In this document: positions 53,171 to 63,379 of the stretch, one piece after another | Layout: every line of letters starts with the position of its first letter | How positions within the stretch are numbered: the stretch's first letter is position 1 | From: Xiphydria camelus | Taxonomy: Eukaryota; Arthropoda; Insecta; Hymenoptera; Xiphydriidae | Reading direction: 5' to 3' | NCBI GenBank assembly: GCA_963678675.1 | Contig: OY783197.1 | Location: forward strand, 11,962,304-12,026,303 | DNA length: 64,000 nucleotides | Made by a program: the position numbers and the translations under genes | Notes under the pieces: model-generated | Seen by the model: only the letters and a program-made list of their open reading frames with translations | Told to the model about the DNA's origin: nothing | Databases searched by the model: none

Positions 53171-54779
53171 TGTACATTTGTAAACAAAATAGAATATCAT
53201 TGGAGTCAGGAGTGGGCGTCATAAGAAAAATTAATAATTGAATGACTAAATTTAAGATTAAATTTTCATTTATTATTCAAATAATTTTGAATACAGAATA
53301 AATTTTCATTCATCATTCCGTCATTCTTACTTGGTTGTTTCACTAGGTAGACGATCAAGGTAAATACGAAGTTCTTCCTATACTTTATCGTGACCAGGTG
53401 CACCAGGTCGACGATCACGGGAAATGACAGATTTTCCCTGCAGTTTTTCGTGACTAGGTGCACCAGGTCAGTGAGTGCGATAGTCCGGCATATGGATCAT
53501 TTTATATTACAATATATAGTGAAAGAATCTACATCGTAATCAAGGGTTTCCGTGAATTGCGATTATATGTTTTTTTTTCGTAGAGGAATGTGAATTATAT
53601 CCGTATATTTCTAGACGAATAATACGATATTCCTTTGTGTACGTAATACGAGACGGTACGTAATACGAGACGCCGTGAGGCCCCTAAAATTGGAGAGCGG
53701 CATCGAACCCGAACGTTCGCGCATTTGCCGAAAGCACGAACATTTTCCAAATACTGTAGCGTGTGGGAGGGTAGCCGAAGGCGTAGTACGATCTCCAAAC
53801 GTTCGCGCATTCGCCGAATGTACGCATTGTCTGGGACCGGCATAAGAGTGAGAGAAAGGGGTGAGAGGGAGAGAGGGATGGTGTATCAGAGGGGGAAGAG
53901 AGAGAGGGGGGGAGTCGTGCCGGTTAGTCGTCAGTAGTGCGTGCGAACATCGGCAGGGGAAAAGATATCCTTGGAATGTGACCCTGTTTAAGATATTCCT
54001 TGCGCTCAGGAGCGTTTTTTCAATGTGCCACAGGCGGGCCCCTCATAAATCAGTGATTCTACATCGTATAATATACTCATATTCCCTATAATAGTGATAA
54101 TGAATAAATAAGAAAAGGCCAATAAATATTTAAGTTTATTATTTACATTTTCATATTTTTGAAAAATATTCGAATTTGAAATCTGGCAACGTCAATCGCA
54201 TGTCCATACAGCTCTGAAACATAACCTCTATAAATCACCGAATTCAGTGTACTGCGGCCAAATATTGCCGCCAACTCATACTCATCGAAATCTTTATTCA
54301 TCGAAAAGAATTTGAATACCGTGGGTGGACCAGTTATTGACACTTTTTGGTTAGGGATTCACTTGAATCTACAATTATTATTTTCTGTATCAAAATAATT
54401 GTTTATCAAAATAAACTTTAGACTCTTCGGCATCTAATAAACGATCAAAAATGTTCAAAAAATCAATCCAAATAATTAATATTACATAAATAAATATTTG
54501 TCTCAAGTGGATGAGTTTATGACAGGGGCAAAATTGAAGTGGATATATTTCTGGCATCAAGTGCGCTAGTTTCTGACAATTAGGTCGCGCATGTTGATTT
54601 ATCATTATAAATTATTATAAATGATTAGATTTACTTATTAAATAATTAAAATAACTTTTATTTCATATAAAAATACAAATTTGTTTTCTTTGGCATAATA
54701 TTTTAATTCTCTCACATTTAGCTTGTTAATTGCAACGAATAATTGTAATAATCATATTGATCTTATTAATTTAAATTTT
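53171..54779. repeat. Mostly unassigned; small tandem repeat at 53340-53468
   Basis: Two copies of a 66 bp unit with TCGTGACCAGGTGCACCAGG / TCGTGACTAGGTGCACCAGG. 53830-53910 is GA-rich. No recognised gene; a 66-codon minus frame at 54143-54343 has no known domain. Confidence 0.45.
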
Positions 54780-56760
54780 GAAGACTCATTTATTATATTC
54801 CTTGTTTGATTTCTTTGCAATGCTCGGTGACCTCTTTCTTATATTTTCCTCCAAACTACTGCCTTTCTCAGTTTTTCTTTCCATTTTTATCTTTTTTTCT
54901 CAGCTCTTTTCATTTTTTTCTTCTCCATGTCCTTTTCTGTCTGTTTTTTTTTCATTCGCCGAGCCTTTCTTGCGACTTCTGCTTCTTGTTTTTTCAATAG
55001 TTGATTTTTCTGTCTTACTTCTCGTTTCAGATGTTTTTTCTCTGCTTCTTGTCGTTTTTCTTCAGCCTTTTGTTTCTCAAAATTATTCCAAATATCGGAA
55101 GTAATTACAGATGGTAGTTTAAATTTTTTACGAGCGTTTTTGCTCCAGGGGGTTTCTTTTTTTCAGTAGGCCAAAAGAGAACTTGTTTGAAAGGAGAAGG
55201 AATGTTGGGAAGTGGATGATCATCTACCTTTGAATTCTCCTCGACCACTATGCTTTGACATTCTTCCTTGTTTTTTTTATCACTCGATTGTGATAAAAGC
55301 ATTTTATCGGAGAGAACTTCCGAGTTAACGTCCTTTTCAATCTTTTTATCATTAACAGTCATTACCTGAACCGTCGTTCTCTTAATAATATATTCTCTTC
55401 ATTGGACACTTGGCAACTGCCACTATCGTTACCAGGTTTAATGTGACCTGGTCCAGTTTCTTTTAATTTGGTTTTAGAGTCTTTATTGAGCTTACAAAGA
55501 TCTGGAGAGATGTTTGGACTTTGAGTCATTTGCTCTTCAATGTAGAATTTCAATTCAGGATCATACGAGTTTTTCTTCATTATTAAAAGTTCCCCACCCT
55601 CAGTGACACTAAAGTCTATTATGTCATTTCCAGTATCAATGACTGCCTCTTTTAGATATGACTGTCTCCAAATTCGGAAGCTCAAGCACACAAGAACTGA
55701 ACACTGGTTTTTTCCCTTTTGTGATGTCTGACGAGACATCTATAGACATGAAACTTTGGTCTTTAACTGTACTGCTTTTCTCGTTTTCAACCTACAATTT
55801 ACAAGATCAAACAACGTAGTGAGAGAATTAAGAATAAAACATGATTTTACGCCACCAAAAATCAATACAATAAATCATTCACAAATTTCCCAAAAGGAAG
55901 AATCGATAAAAATTCATTAAAAATGTAAATAGTAAAAAATATATTTATATGAAAGTCTTTTTATAATTTATGTACCGGAAAATTCTCATCAACACTCATT
56001 GGAGATGCTCCGTTGTTGATTTGACAATTCCTGAATTCATTGATGTCTATTTCACTGCTCAATGTACTTTAAAAATTTTGCACAGTTCTCCAAAAATAGA
56101 AGAGAGCTTGCTGTTCCCTTCCTGCTGTCCACTTCTCGTTTTCAGGTATAATTTGAAATGCTTGAAGAAGATTTTCACCAAATACGCGTATTCAAAGAAT
56201 TCTAGATGGCTCATTGTATATGGCTCTGTCGATACTGATGGAGTGGCACGAAGTTCAGAGTACTTGAAATGTTTTGCATAATCAATTGCATCTACATCAA
56301 ATGGATGTAAACCAGTAGCTCTGAAACTACTTTTCAAAATTGCTTGAACATTCAATAACCTCAAGTTTTCAGTACACCAGCAAAATACTGTTTTTTCACC
56401 ATCGTGTTCCATTCTCCAGTTTCTAACTTCCTCTCTCCAAATTTTCTTCAGTGGAGCAAAAAAGGCGACGTCCAGTGGTTGGTGAATATGCGTTGCATTT
56501 GGATACAAAGCAATTAATATAATTTGCTTCTCTCTGCATAAATCATTGAGCTCAAGAGTCATGTGGGAACTGTGTCCATCTACATATAAAATGACTGGAA
56601 ACTCAATGTTGTTTTGAAAGAGAGAGAGAGAAAAGGGTGTAAAATATTTACAATCCACTCACACATAAAAAGTCTCAGCGGTTTCCCATCCACTGTCCGA
56701 TTTACCAACAGTCCAGCCTTTTGGCATTAGAGCTTAGTGAATTTTTCTGTGAGAGATGCT
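54780..56760 (-). pseudogene. pogo/Tigger-type DDE transposase, C-terminal two thirds
   Basis: Minus strand: MPKGWTVGKSDSGWETAETF (about 56735), then FPVILYVDGHSSHMTLELND (second catalytic Asp, about 56600), ILIALYPNATHIHQPLDVAF (catalytic Asp/Glu region, about 56500) and RATGLHPFDVDAI. After a gap (56057-55740) the C-terminal tail follows: ELKFYIEEQMTQSP, VLFWPTEKKKPPGAK, and a Lys/Glu-rich coiled coil KQKAEEKRQEAEKKHLKREV to about 54800. A (GA)n-like insertion sits near 56620. The DNA-binding N-terminus is absent here; a pogo N-terminal fragment in the same orientation is at 62835-63375. Confidence 0.8.
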
Positions 56761-57185
56761 CGGTTGTACCTATAATAAATTTTGAGATAACCGTAAGCTT
56801 AGCTCAGGATGCCGCTTGGAAAAACCTTTAACCCTCGTACGGCCCTCATTTATACTTACACTTAAGTCCTTCGGGTCATATATGACCCAAGGGTAGGATA
56901 TATGTATATATTAACCCTCGTACGTCCCTCGGGTCTATAATGACCCACAGCGTTCAATATCGATAAGTTATTATTATGCCTTTAGAGATAATCTTCTGAA
57001 ATTTTTAGATATTGTTTCTTTCTTATAGCGATAATTTTTCATGATGAAAATAAGCATGTAATTATGTAATTTTGTCGACTACAAAAAACTGCACGTACAA
57101 GGTCTTCGGGTCATATATGACCCATACTGTAGAATATTTTATTATTTCTATTCAGGTACCATTTGTAGTCAATGTACCATTTTTC
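56761..57185 (-). repeat. piggyBac-type terminal sequence
   Basis: TTAACCCTCGTACGTCCCTC at about 56922 (and a second version, TTAACCCTCGTACGGCCCTC, at 56829) with GGGTCATATATGACCC inverted units. This is the probable 3' end of the piggyBac remnant that follows on the minus strand. Confidence 0.6.
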
Positions 57186-57650
57186 TTATATTATGCAGTT
57201 TCCAGTGATTTCATAATACTTCAGACAAATTTTATAAAATGTACGTAGTTTGTTTGCTGAATGACCATGCATGTAGAGACGGAGTAGGGACGTGTTCATT
57301 CCTGCTCTGCTCGGTGGTTCTGCTGTAGGTATCTCTCCAAGTAGTGCGAGGAGTGTCTGTCTGATGGTATTAGCGTATATAATACCACCCATTACAATCG
57401 AAAGACCGAGAAATTTTTCAAATTTATTTTTTGTGAGAGGACGCCATTTCTTCATATGAGAATTTTCAACCTGATGATTTTGAGTTTCATAACGCTTCGT
57501 CTCCTCTATAATCCTTTAAAGCAGACGAGAATCAAAAAAATAATTGAAATAATCGATTGGACTATTTCCCGATATAAAGATTTTCGGATTTATTTCGGAG
57601 CTACTTTCGAAATCTTTGATTGATAGGTAAAAATACGGGTACTTGTACTT
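57186..57650 (-). pseudogene. piggyBac transposase fragment, internally deleted
   Basis: Minus strand: NSPIDYFNYFFDSRLL, RIIEETKRYETQNHQV, WRPLTKNKFEKFLGLSIVMG, which is the N-terminal DDE_Tnp_1_7 region, then an abrupt join to TIRQTLLALLGEIPTAEPPS, from the C-terminal part. The catalytic middle is deleted. Terminal TTAA-type sequence lies downstream at 56.8-56.95 kb. Confidence 0.72.
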
Positions 57651-57829
57651 TTGGTTCGGATTCGCCACTAATCCAAGCTTTATTTTGAGCCATTGCATTG
57701 TTGGATACTACTGTATCAATACAACCGTAAAGAACAGGCGAGTGAGGCAGGCTTATAGATTGCGCGGAGCGTTGCGTTTGTGCGAACGAATTCGCGATAC
57801 GCCACCTATAAGGCTTTTCGCGTATCACG
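57651..57829. other. Short unassigned stretch
   Basis: May contain the 5' part of the piggyBac remnant. Nothing else recognised. Confidence 0.3.
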
Positions 57830-58215
57830 TGTCATCATTCACCATATTGTATTCGCCATTTTGGATTTGAGACTAGACCGATTTGGACATCATCATCGTA
57901 ATGAGCGACCCCGAAAACCCCCGAGTAACAAGTTTCGGGCCATAATTTTCAAATTTTAAAAATTTCTGGAATTCATCATCCGCCATCTGGAATTTGAGAA
58001 TAGACCAATTTGGACATCAGCATCGTAATGAGCGATCCAAAAAACCCCTGAGCAACAAGTTTCGGGCAATAATCTTCAAATTCTAAATATTTCTGGAATT
58101 CATCATCCGCCATATTGCATTCGCCATCTTGAATTTTAGAATAGAGCGATTTGGATATCAGCATCGTAATGAGCGACCCAAAAAACCCCCGAGTAACAAG
58201 TTCTGAGCGATAATC
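57830..58215 (+). repeat. Tandem repeat, about 120-140 bp unit, three copies
   Basis: Units share CATCGTAATGAGCGA, AACAAGTTTCGGGC (last copy diverged) and ATTCGCCAT/ATCCGCCAT. Similar in style to the 12.5 kb array. Confidence 0.75.
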
Positions 58216-58364
58216 TTTCCTGCCAAATTTTTTCCACTGGATCCAAAGTCGATTTTGCCCTGCGTCCGGGGTGGTGGTTATATCGACCAGCAGTTAGGTC
58301 GGGGCCTTCAAATATGAAATTTATTGATTTTATTTATAAATTTTACGTTTAAAAAAGTCGATTT

Positions 58365-58753
58365 TATTGGAATATAGGGCTAAGGAATAACGAGACACCG
58401 CATTTGATTTATACTCTATCACTTTATTTTACACAAGACTCTATTTCAGTTAGAGGGCACGAACTGAGTTGGATGAGAATCTAGGAGAGACTGACTGAAT
58501 AGAGTAAAAGGGGACTATGCATACACCCAGGTATCGGCGTGGCGACCACCCCTTCTGGTCCCCACTTTAACCATCTAACGGGTTCATACCCTGGAAACTT
58601 CCAAGGAAAATGTCCAGCAGGGACATTTCCTTATATATATATCTTTCTATGAAAAAGCCATTAAGTAATGACGCGTCCCCTCCGTACAGCTAGGCCAAAT
58701 CCCCCAGGTAGTTGAACTTTGCACGGAGATTAGATTTCGACGGAAATCCAACA
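58365..58753 (-). repeat. Copia-B 3' LTR
   Basis: 389 bp; minus-strand end TATTCCAATA, start TGTTGGATTT. Confidence 0.92.
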
Positions 58754-58767
58754 CACCCCCTCAAAGT
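58754..58767 (-). promoter_or_regulatory. Copia-B polypurine tract
   Basis: Minus-strand CTTTGAGGGGGTG abuts the LTR. Confidence 0.7.
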
Positions 58768-58990
58768 TCAACCGCCCTTCTGCTACTATCGTACTTATTA
58801 ATAATCTCTAAACATACTGATTTAACACAATGACTCCCTTTTCGTGTACCCTCTAACTGACTCCTGGGAGCAAATATACAAATGGACCAACATTTGTTGC
58901 TTGGATTAGGGAAACCCAGAAAAACCTAATCAAGCCATGATTAATATACATTATATACATATGTACAGTTTTATGCGAGACAAATTCCAA

Positions 58991-60886
58991 TCATATTAGA
59001 TTTAATTCTTTTCTTGACTCTATAAACCTTGGAGCTGGCAACGATATTGTAAACATATCGGCTAACTGCTGTCCTGTTGGAATGTACTTCAGTTTAATCA
59101 GGCCTCTCTCTATTTGTTCTCTGGAAAAGTGATATTTTATATCGATGTGCTTTGTTTTCTTATGGTTCGTTGGATTATTGGCTATGCTGATACAGCCGTT
59201 ATTGTCCTCATAAATAACTATAGGAACTTCAACCTTCAATTTAATACTATCTGCTAACGATTTCAGCCACAATGCTTCTCTCACCGCTTCGAACAGAGCC
59301 ATATACTCAGCCTCAGTGGAGGAAGCTGCTACTGACAATTGCCTTTTTGTATTCCAGCAGATTACACAGTTTTCAAATAATTGAAATAAGTATCCGGTAG
59401 TGCTTTTTCTTCCGTTTTCATCACTACCCCAGTCTGAATCAGCATAACCAACCAACATATTCTTAAAATCTTTCCTTTCATACACTAACTTGATATCTAC
59501 TGTGCCTTTTAAATATCTAAGTACTCGCTTAAGACATTTCCACAGCTCATTATTATTTTTATTCGTATACCTGCTCAAAATGTTAATTGCTGCACTCAGA
59601 TCGGGTCTTGTACACACCATCAAATACATTAAACATCCTATCAAATTTCTACATGGCGCCCCTGTTTGTTCGTCTGAATTTAAGGCCAAATAATCCAATT
59701 TACTCTCGAGAGGAGCGCTTACGGCGTTACAGTCTGCCATTTTGAACTTTTCCAAAATTGTTCTAATATATGAACTCTGATCTAACGTAATTCTACCATT
59801 TTTTCTTTGAATTCTTATTCCCAGAAATAACTTTATTTCTTTTAAATCAACCATCGAGAATTTGTTCATCAAATACAATTTAAAATCATTCATGGTCTTT
59901 ATGTCCCCTGTTACTATTACAAGATCATCGACGTGTAAAACAACATAAATATTTCTACTTATATCTCCCAGATCTAAAATGTGAATACAAGAATCGACTG
60001 GTGAATTAACAAAACCTTTTTCCTTGAGGGCTTGCTCAAAAACCTCAAACCAACATCGTGCTGCTTGTTTCAGACCGTAAAGGCCTTTATTTAATCTACA
60101 GACTTGATCTTTATTGCACTTTATTCCTTCTGGTACCTTCATGTAAATTTCTTCCTTCAAGTTCCCGTTCAAGAATGCGGTTTTAACATCCATATGATGT
60201 GCTAATAAATCAAATTGATTTGCAAACGCTAATATAAATCTGAGACTCGAGATTCTGGCTACAGGAGCAAATGTTTCACTATAATCTGTAAGATATTCCT
60301 GGGAGAACCCTCTTGCAACTAATCTAGCCTTATACTTTATCGGATTCCCTTTTTCGTCAAATTTAATAGAAAAAATCCATTTGCAGTCAACTAAATTTTT
60401 ATCCTTCTTCCTAGGTACTAATGTCCACGTTTCATTAATCAACAAAGAATCAATCTCGCTTTTAATCGCGTCTTCCCATTGAACCCTGTCCTCTCTAAAT
60501 TTGATCTCCTGATAAGTTTTTGGAATATTATACAAATCTGATTGAGCTGATAAGATGCAATTCTCAGACATGTCTCTTTCATCATATGAAATATGCGGTA
60601 AGTCTTTAATTCTGTCACTTCTCCTAGGTTCCGTTCGGAAGGGGATATTTTCTTTATCATTTGATAGAGAGCACCCTGTACAGTCCTCTGGTATCTCCTC
60701 ATGCTCTAGGTTATCCAACCTGTGCATTTCCTTCGGTAATTTCCCTTCACCACATACTGGTGAGTTTCCATGCTCTAGATTATCCAATCTGTGCATTTTC
60801 TTTGGGATTTTACCTTCACCAGATACCAGAGACTCCACTGATTTCATTTCTCCATCTGTCCCATTATCATCATGGATACTTTCCAT
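58991..60886 (-). CDS. Copia-B reverse transcriptase-RNase H
   Basis: An open frame of 631 codons. Residues about 1-130 are a Ser/Glu-rich linker with a tandem duplication of some 22 residues (GEGKIPKKMHRLDNLEH and GEGKLPKEMHRLDNLEH). Then the RVT_2 reverse transcriptase: WKFSIKF-type fingers, HHMDVKTAFLNGNLKEEIYM (first Asp), KGLYGLKQAARCW, and YVVLHVDDLVIVTG (catalytic VDD). RNase H follows: GYADSDWGSDENGRKSTTGY, SSTEAEYMALFEA, YEDNNGCISIANNP and KHIDIKYHF with the expected acidic residues and His. It copies element RNA into DNA. The frame overlaps the integrase frame by about 40 bp in another phase, so as read it would need a frameshift to be translated. No inactivating change seen in RT or RNase H. 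Confidence 0.92.
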   Translation of the reverse strand: MESIHDDNGTDGEMKSVESLVSGEGKIPKKMHRLDNLEHGNSPVCGEGKLPKEMHRLDNLEHEEIPEDCTGCSLSNDKENIPFRTEPRRSDRIKDLPHISYDERDMSENCILSAQSDLYNIPKTYQEIKFREDRVQWEDAIKSEIDSLLINETWTLVPRKKDKNLVDCKWIFSIKFDEKGNPIKYKARLVARGFSQEYLTDYSETFAPVARISSLRFILAFANQFDLLAHHMDVKTAFLNGNLKEEIYMKVPEGIKCNKDQVCRLNKGLYGLKQAARCWFEVFEQALKEKGFVNSPVDSCIHILDLGDISRNIYVVLHVDDLVIVTGDIKTMNDFKLYLMNKFSMVDLKEIKLFLGIRIQRKNGRITLDQSSYIRTILEKFKMADCNAVSAPLESKLDYLALNSDEQTGAPCRNLIGCLMYLMVCTRPDLSAAINILSRYTNKNNNELWKCLKRVLRYLKGTVDIKLVYERKDFKNMLVGYADSDWGSDENGRKSTTGYLFQLFENCVICWNTKRQLSVAASSTEAEYMALFEAVREALWLKSLADSIKLKVEVPIVIYEDNNGCISIANNPTNHKKTKHIDIKYHFSREQIERGLIKLKYIPTGQQLADMFTISLPAPRFIESRKELNLI

Positions 60887-61700
60887 TTCACCTGCCCCAG
60901 CTGTGGGCCTGGCTTCACGAAATCAGTCTCATCCACAATGACATCCCTCACAACAGTGAATTTACCCTTTTCACCATCCCACACTTTATAGCCGTTCGGT
61001 TCATAGCCGACTAGTATACCTTTCCATGATTTCTCATCGAATTTACCTCTACTAGTTTTATTATGAACATATACAGTTGAACCGAATACCTTTAGATATT
61101 TTAACTGTGGCCTTCTTTCATGCCACATTTCGAATGGTGTCTTATTGTTATTCAGAGCTTTGGTTGGAGTAATGTTAACTAAATAAGTGGCAGTCAAAAC
61201 TGCTTCACCCCAGAACTCCTTTTTTAGTTCTGCACCAACCACCATTGTTCTCGCTCTTTCCGTTATGGTTCTCACCATACGTTCAGCCACACCATTCAAC
61301 TGTGGGGTCCTAGGGACTGTCAAGTGATAACTAATACCTTTTTCCATACAGTAGCCCTTCATTTCATTTGATAAATACTCCCCCCCGTTATCGCAATACA
61401 AATTTACTAATTTTGAATTGAACTTGACTTCGCTTTTTGCCACAAAATCTTTAAACACATTAAAAACTTCCGATTTGTATTCTATCAAATATGAAACACA
61501 GTAGTGTGTATATTGATCAATAAATAGTACAAAATAATTTTTGTTATTCACCGTAGGAGGAGTGAACTTATGAGTGCACTCTCCTGTCATGAATGCAAAA
61601 CTTGATTTGTTTGCCCCTGATGATATCTCCTTTGCCTGTGCTGCCTGCGCGTACTTTTTATTCTCGTTAAACTTCGGTTTTACACTTTTCTTGTAATGAA
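60844..61700 (-). pseudogene. Copia-B integrase, lacking its first catalytic Asp
   Basis: From FAFM the frame passes straight to TGECTHKFTPPTVNNKNYFV: the HTD...G motif with the first Asp, the HHCC zinc region, and all of the protease are missing. LYCDNGGEYLS (second Asp) and LNGVAERMVRT (Glu) are intact, and the C-terminal VFGSTVYVHNK and WKGILVGYEPNGYKVWD follow. The integrase cannot be active as read. Confidence 0.88.
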
Positions 61701-62327
61701 AACAATCTGCTTTTATGTGCCCACGTTTGCCACAGTAATGGCATTTTATTCCGTTTTTCTTCTTAAAATTCGTATTGAGCCTCGAAATCCAGTAGTTTTG
61801 TTTTTACGAAGGCAAGAGTAAGATCGTCTTCGCACAAAGTTTCGATGGCAGTAATGATGCTATCATAAGAATTTGGAAGTGTTAACAGTAAATGCGACAC
61901 TTTATCCGTTTCTTCCATCTTCCCGCCAGCTGCCACTAATTCTCTAATCAATTCATCGAATGCAGAAAAATGTTTTAAAAGAGGAGTATCACTCAGCAAT
62001 TTTAATGCGAAAAGTCTTTTTCGGATTGACAATTGTGATGCGAGACTTTTTCTTTCATATATTTTATCGAATGCTACGAAGATTTCTTTAGCACTTAACG
62101 CTTCAGTCGTGGTATTCACAAAAGAGTCTGCTAAGTTCGCGACGATTGCACTCTGCCACTCTTTCCGCTTTCTCCCAAGTTTTATCTTCATCTATCGCGG
62201 GTTTTTCCTCGTCTATCACTTTCAATACGTCTAATTCGTTTAACAAGGAACGAACCCGGATCTTCCATACACTATACCGTTCTCCGTCAAACGGTTTGAT
62301 ATTCCGGTTCCATTTCTTTAAATCCAT
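61690..62327 (-). pseudogene. Copia-B gag with zinc knuckle
   Basis: Starts MDLKKWNRNIKPFDGERYSV (62327), shifts frame near 62150, continues [40 protein letters not shown] and [20 protein letters not shown] to 61763, then shifts again into CHYCGKRGHIKADC (about 61745-61705). Two frameshifts make gag non-functional as read. Confidence 0.85.
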
Positions 62328-62402
62328 TTTATTTTACGCGAGTAGGCTACTTTATTTTACGTATTGTTTCCGCACTGAATGTTTATGCCACTCGTCGTTG
62401 CC

Positions 62403-62416
62403 CTGGGCCCATAACC
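62403..62416 (-). promoter_or_regulatory. Copia-B primer-binding site
   Basis: Minus-strand GGTTATGGGCCCAG directly after the 5' LTR. The internal initiator-tRNA type used by copia elements; Copia-A has GGTTTTGTGCCCAG at the same place. Confidence 0.8.
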
Positions 62417-62805
62417 TATTGGAATACAGGGCTAAGGAATAACGAGACACCGCATTTGATTTATACTCTATCACTTTATTTTACACAAGACTCTATTTCA
62501 GTTAGAGGGCACGAACTGAGTTGGATGAGAATCTAGGAGAGACTGACTGAATAGAGTAAAAGGGGACTATGCATACACCCAGGTATCGGCGTGGCGACCA
62601 CCCCTTCTGGTCCCCACTTTAACCATCTAACGGGTTCATACCCTGGAAACTTCCAAGGAAAATGTCCAGCAGGGACATTTCCTTTTATATATATCTTTCT
62701 ATGAAAAAGCCATTAAGTAATGACGCGTCCCCTCCGTACAGCTAGGCCAAATCCCCCAGGTAGTTGAACTTTGCACGGAGATTAGATTTCGACGGAAATC
62801 CAACA
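62417..62805 (-). repeat. Copia-B 5' LTR
   Basis: 389 bp partner of 58365-58753; differences seen are TAT/TAC near one end and TAT/TTT in the TA-rich run. Confidence 0.92.
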
Positions 62806-62834
62806 AATTTTAACTGAAATTTCCCCGGGCTCTA

Positions 62835-63375
62835 AAGGTTAAACCATCTTCTTCCCGGTAGATTATTCTTGAACTTCGTTGTTCTCTTCATGTTATTGAA
62901 CACATTCGCTGCCTCTTGTAGATTGATTGCATCGCGCTCAGTGCCGATAACAGACTGAATAATGTGCATAACAATGTGTCTCCGATCGGAGCCGGCGGCA
63001 CAAGCGCAAAGTTTCGACTGGCTCCGATCGGAGCCGGCGCGGCGGCAGCGAACGTGTTAATAATTTCTGAACGCTGGTTAGTAACTGCAATTTTATAACA
63101 GGGAATCCACGGTTACTCATAAAGAAAAACCATCTCATCAGTTGAGCCTTTTCCTCTGTTCCCAATATACATTCTGGCCCTCTTCGACTAATCACAGGCT
63201 TCAAAATTCCGTTTTTTTTACGAAAGATAAAGTCGTTCGTGGTATATTAAATTCTTTACCGACAGAATTAATAGAACGTCCTGCCTTCACTGCTGTTAAT
63301 GCAGCTTGTAACTCGGTTTCAGTGTACTTAGCGGTTTTCCCTGTGGTTTTCTTGTGGTGCACTTTACCCCTGAGA
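62835..63375 (-). pseudogene. pogo-type transposase N-terminal fragment (psq/CENP-B HTH)
   Basis: Minus strand: TAKYTETELQAALTAVKAGR, SINSVGKEFNIPRTTL (Psq-type helix-turn-helix), ISRRGPECILGTEEKAQLMR and RGFPVIKLQLLTSVQKLL (CENP-B-type HTH), then after a 164 bp MITE NNMKRTTKFKNNLPGRRWF and a stop. The DNA-binding half of a pogo transposase. Its C-terminal catalytic half could be the same-strand remnant at 54.8-56.8 kb. Copia-B lies between them. Confidence 0.75.
62897..63060. mobile_element. TTAA-type MITE, 164 bp, left duplication decayed
   Basis: Ends CACATTCGCTGCC and GGCAGCGAACGTG, TTAA at the right (63057-63060), TGAA at the left. Contains two copies of CTCCGATCGGAGCCGGCG. It splits the pogo HTH frame. 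Confidence 0.7.
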
Positions 63376-63379
63376 AAAG

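Larger units (their letters stand above)
58365..62805 (-). mobile_element. Copia-B: young but defective Ty1/copia element
   Basis: LTRs of 389 bp (58365-58753 and 62417-62805) differ at about two positions by eye. On the minus strand the LTR starts TGTTGGATTTCCGTCG; the 5' LTR (62417-62805) is followed directly by PBS GGTTATGGGCCCAG (62403-62416), and a purine tract TTTGAGGGGGTG precedes the 3' LTR. Flanks GATTT and AATTT may be an imperfect 5 bp duplication. Order: gag (frameshifted), zinc knuckle, integrase (N-terminally deleted), RT-RNase H (open). Protease and GAG-pre-integrase are absent. Confidence 0.92.

Noticed and set aside
54778..55104. 108-codon Phe/Ser-rich plus frame resembling a membrane protein
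   Set aside because: Antisense of the Lys/Glu-rich coiled coil of the pogo transposase.
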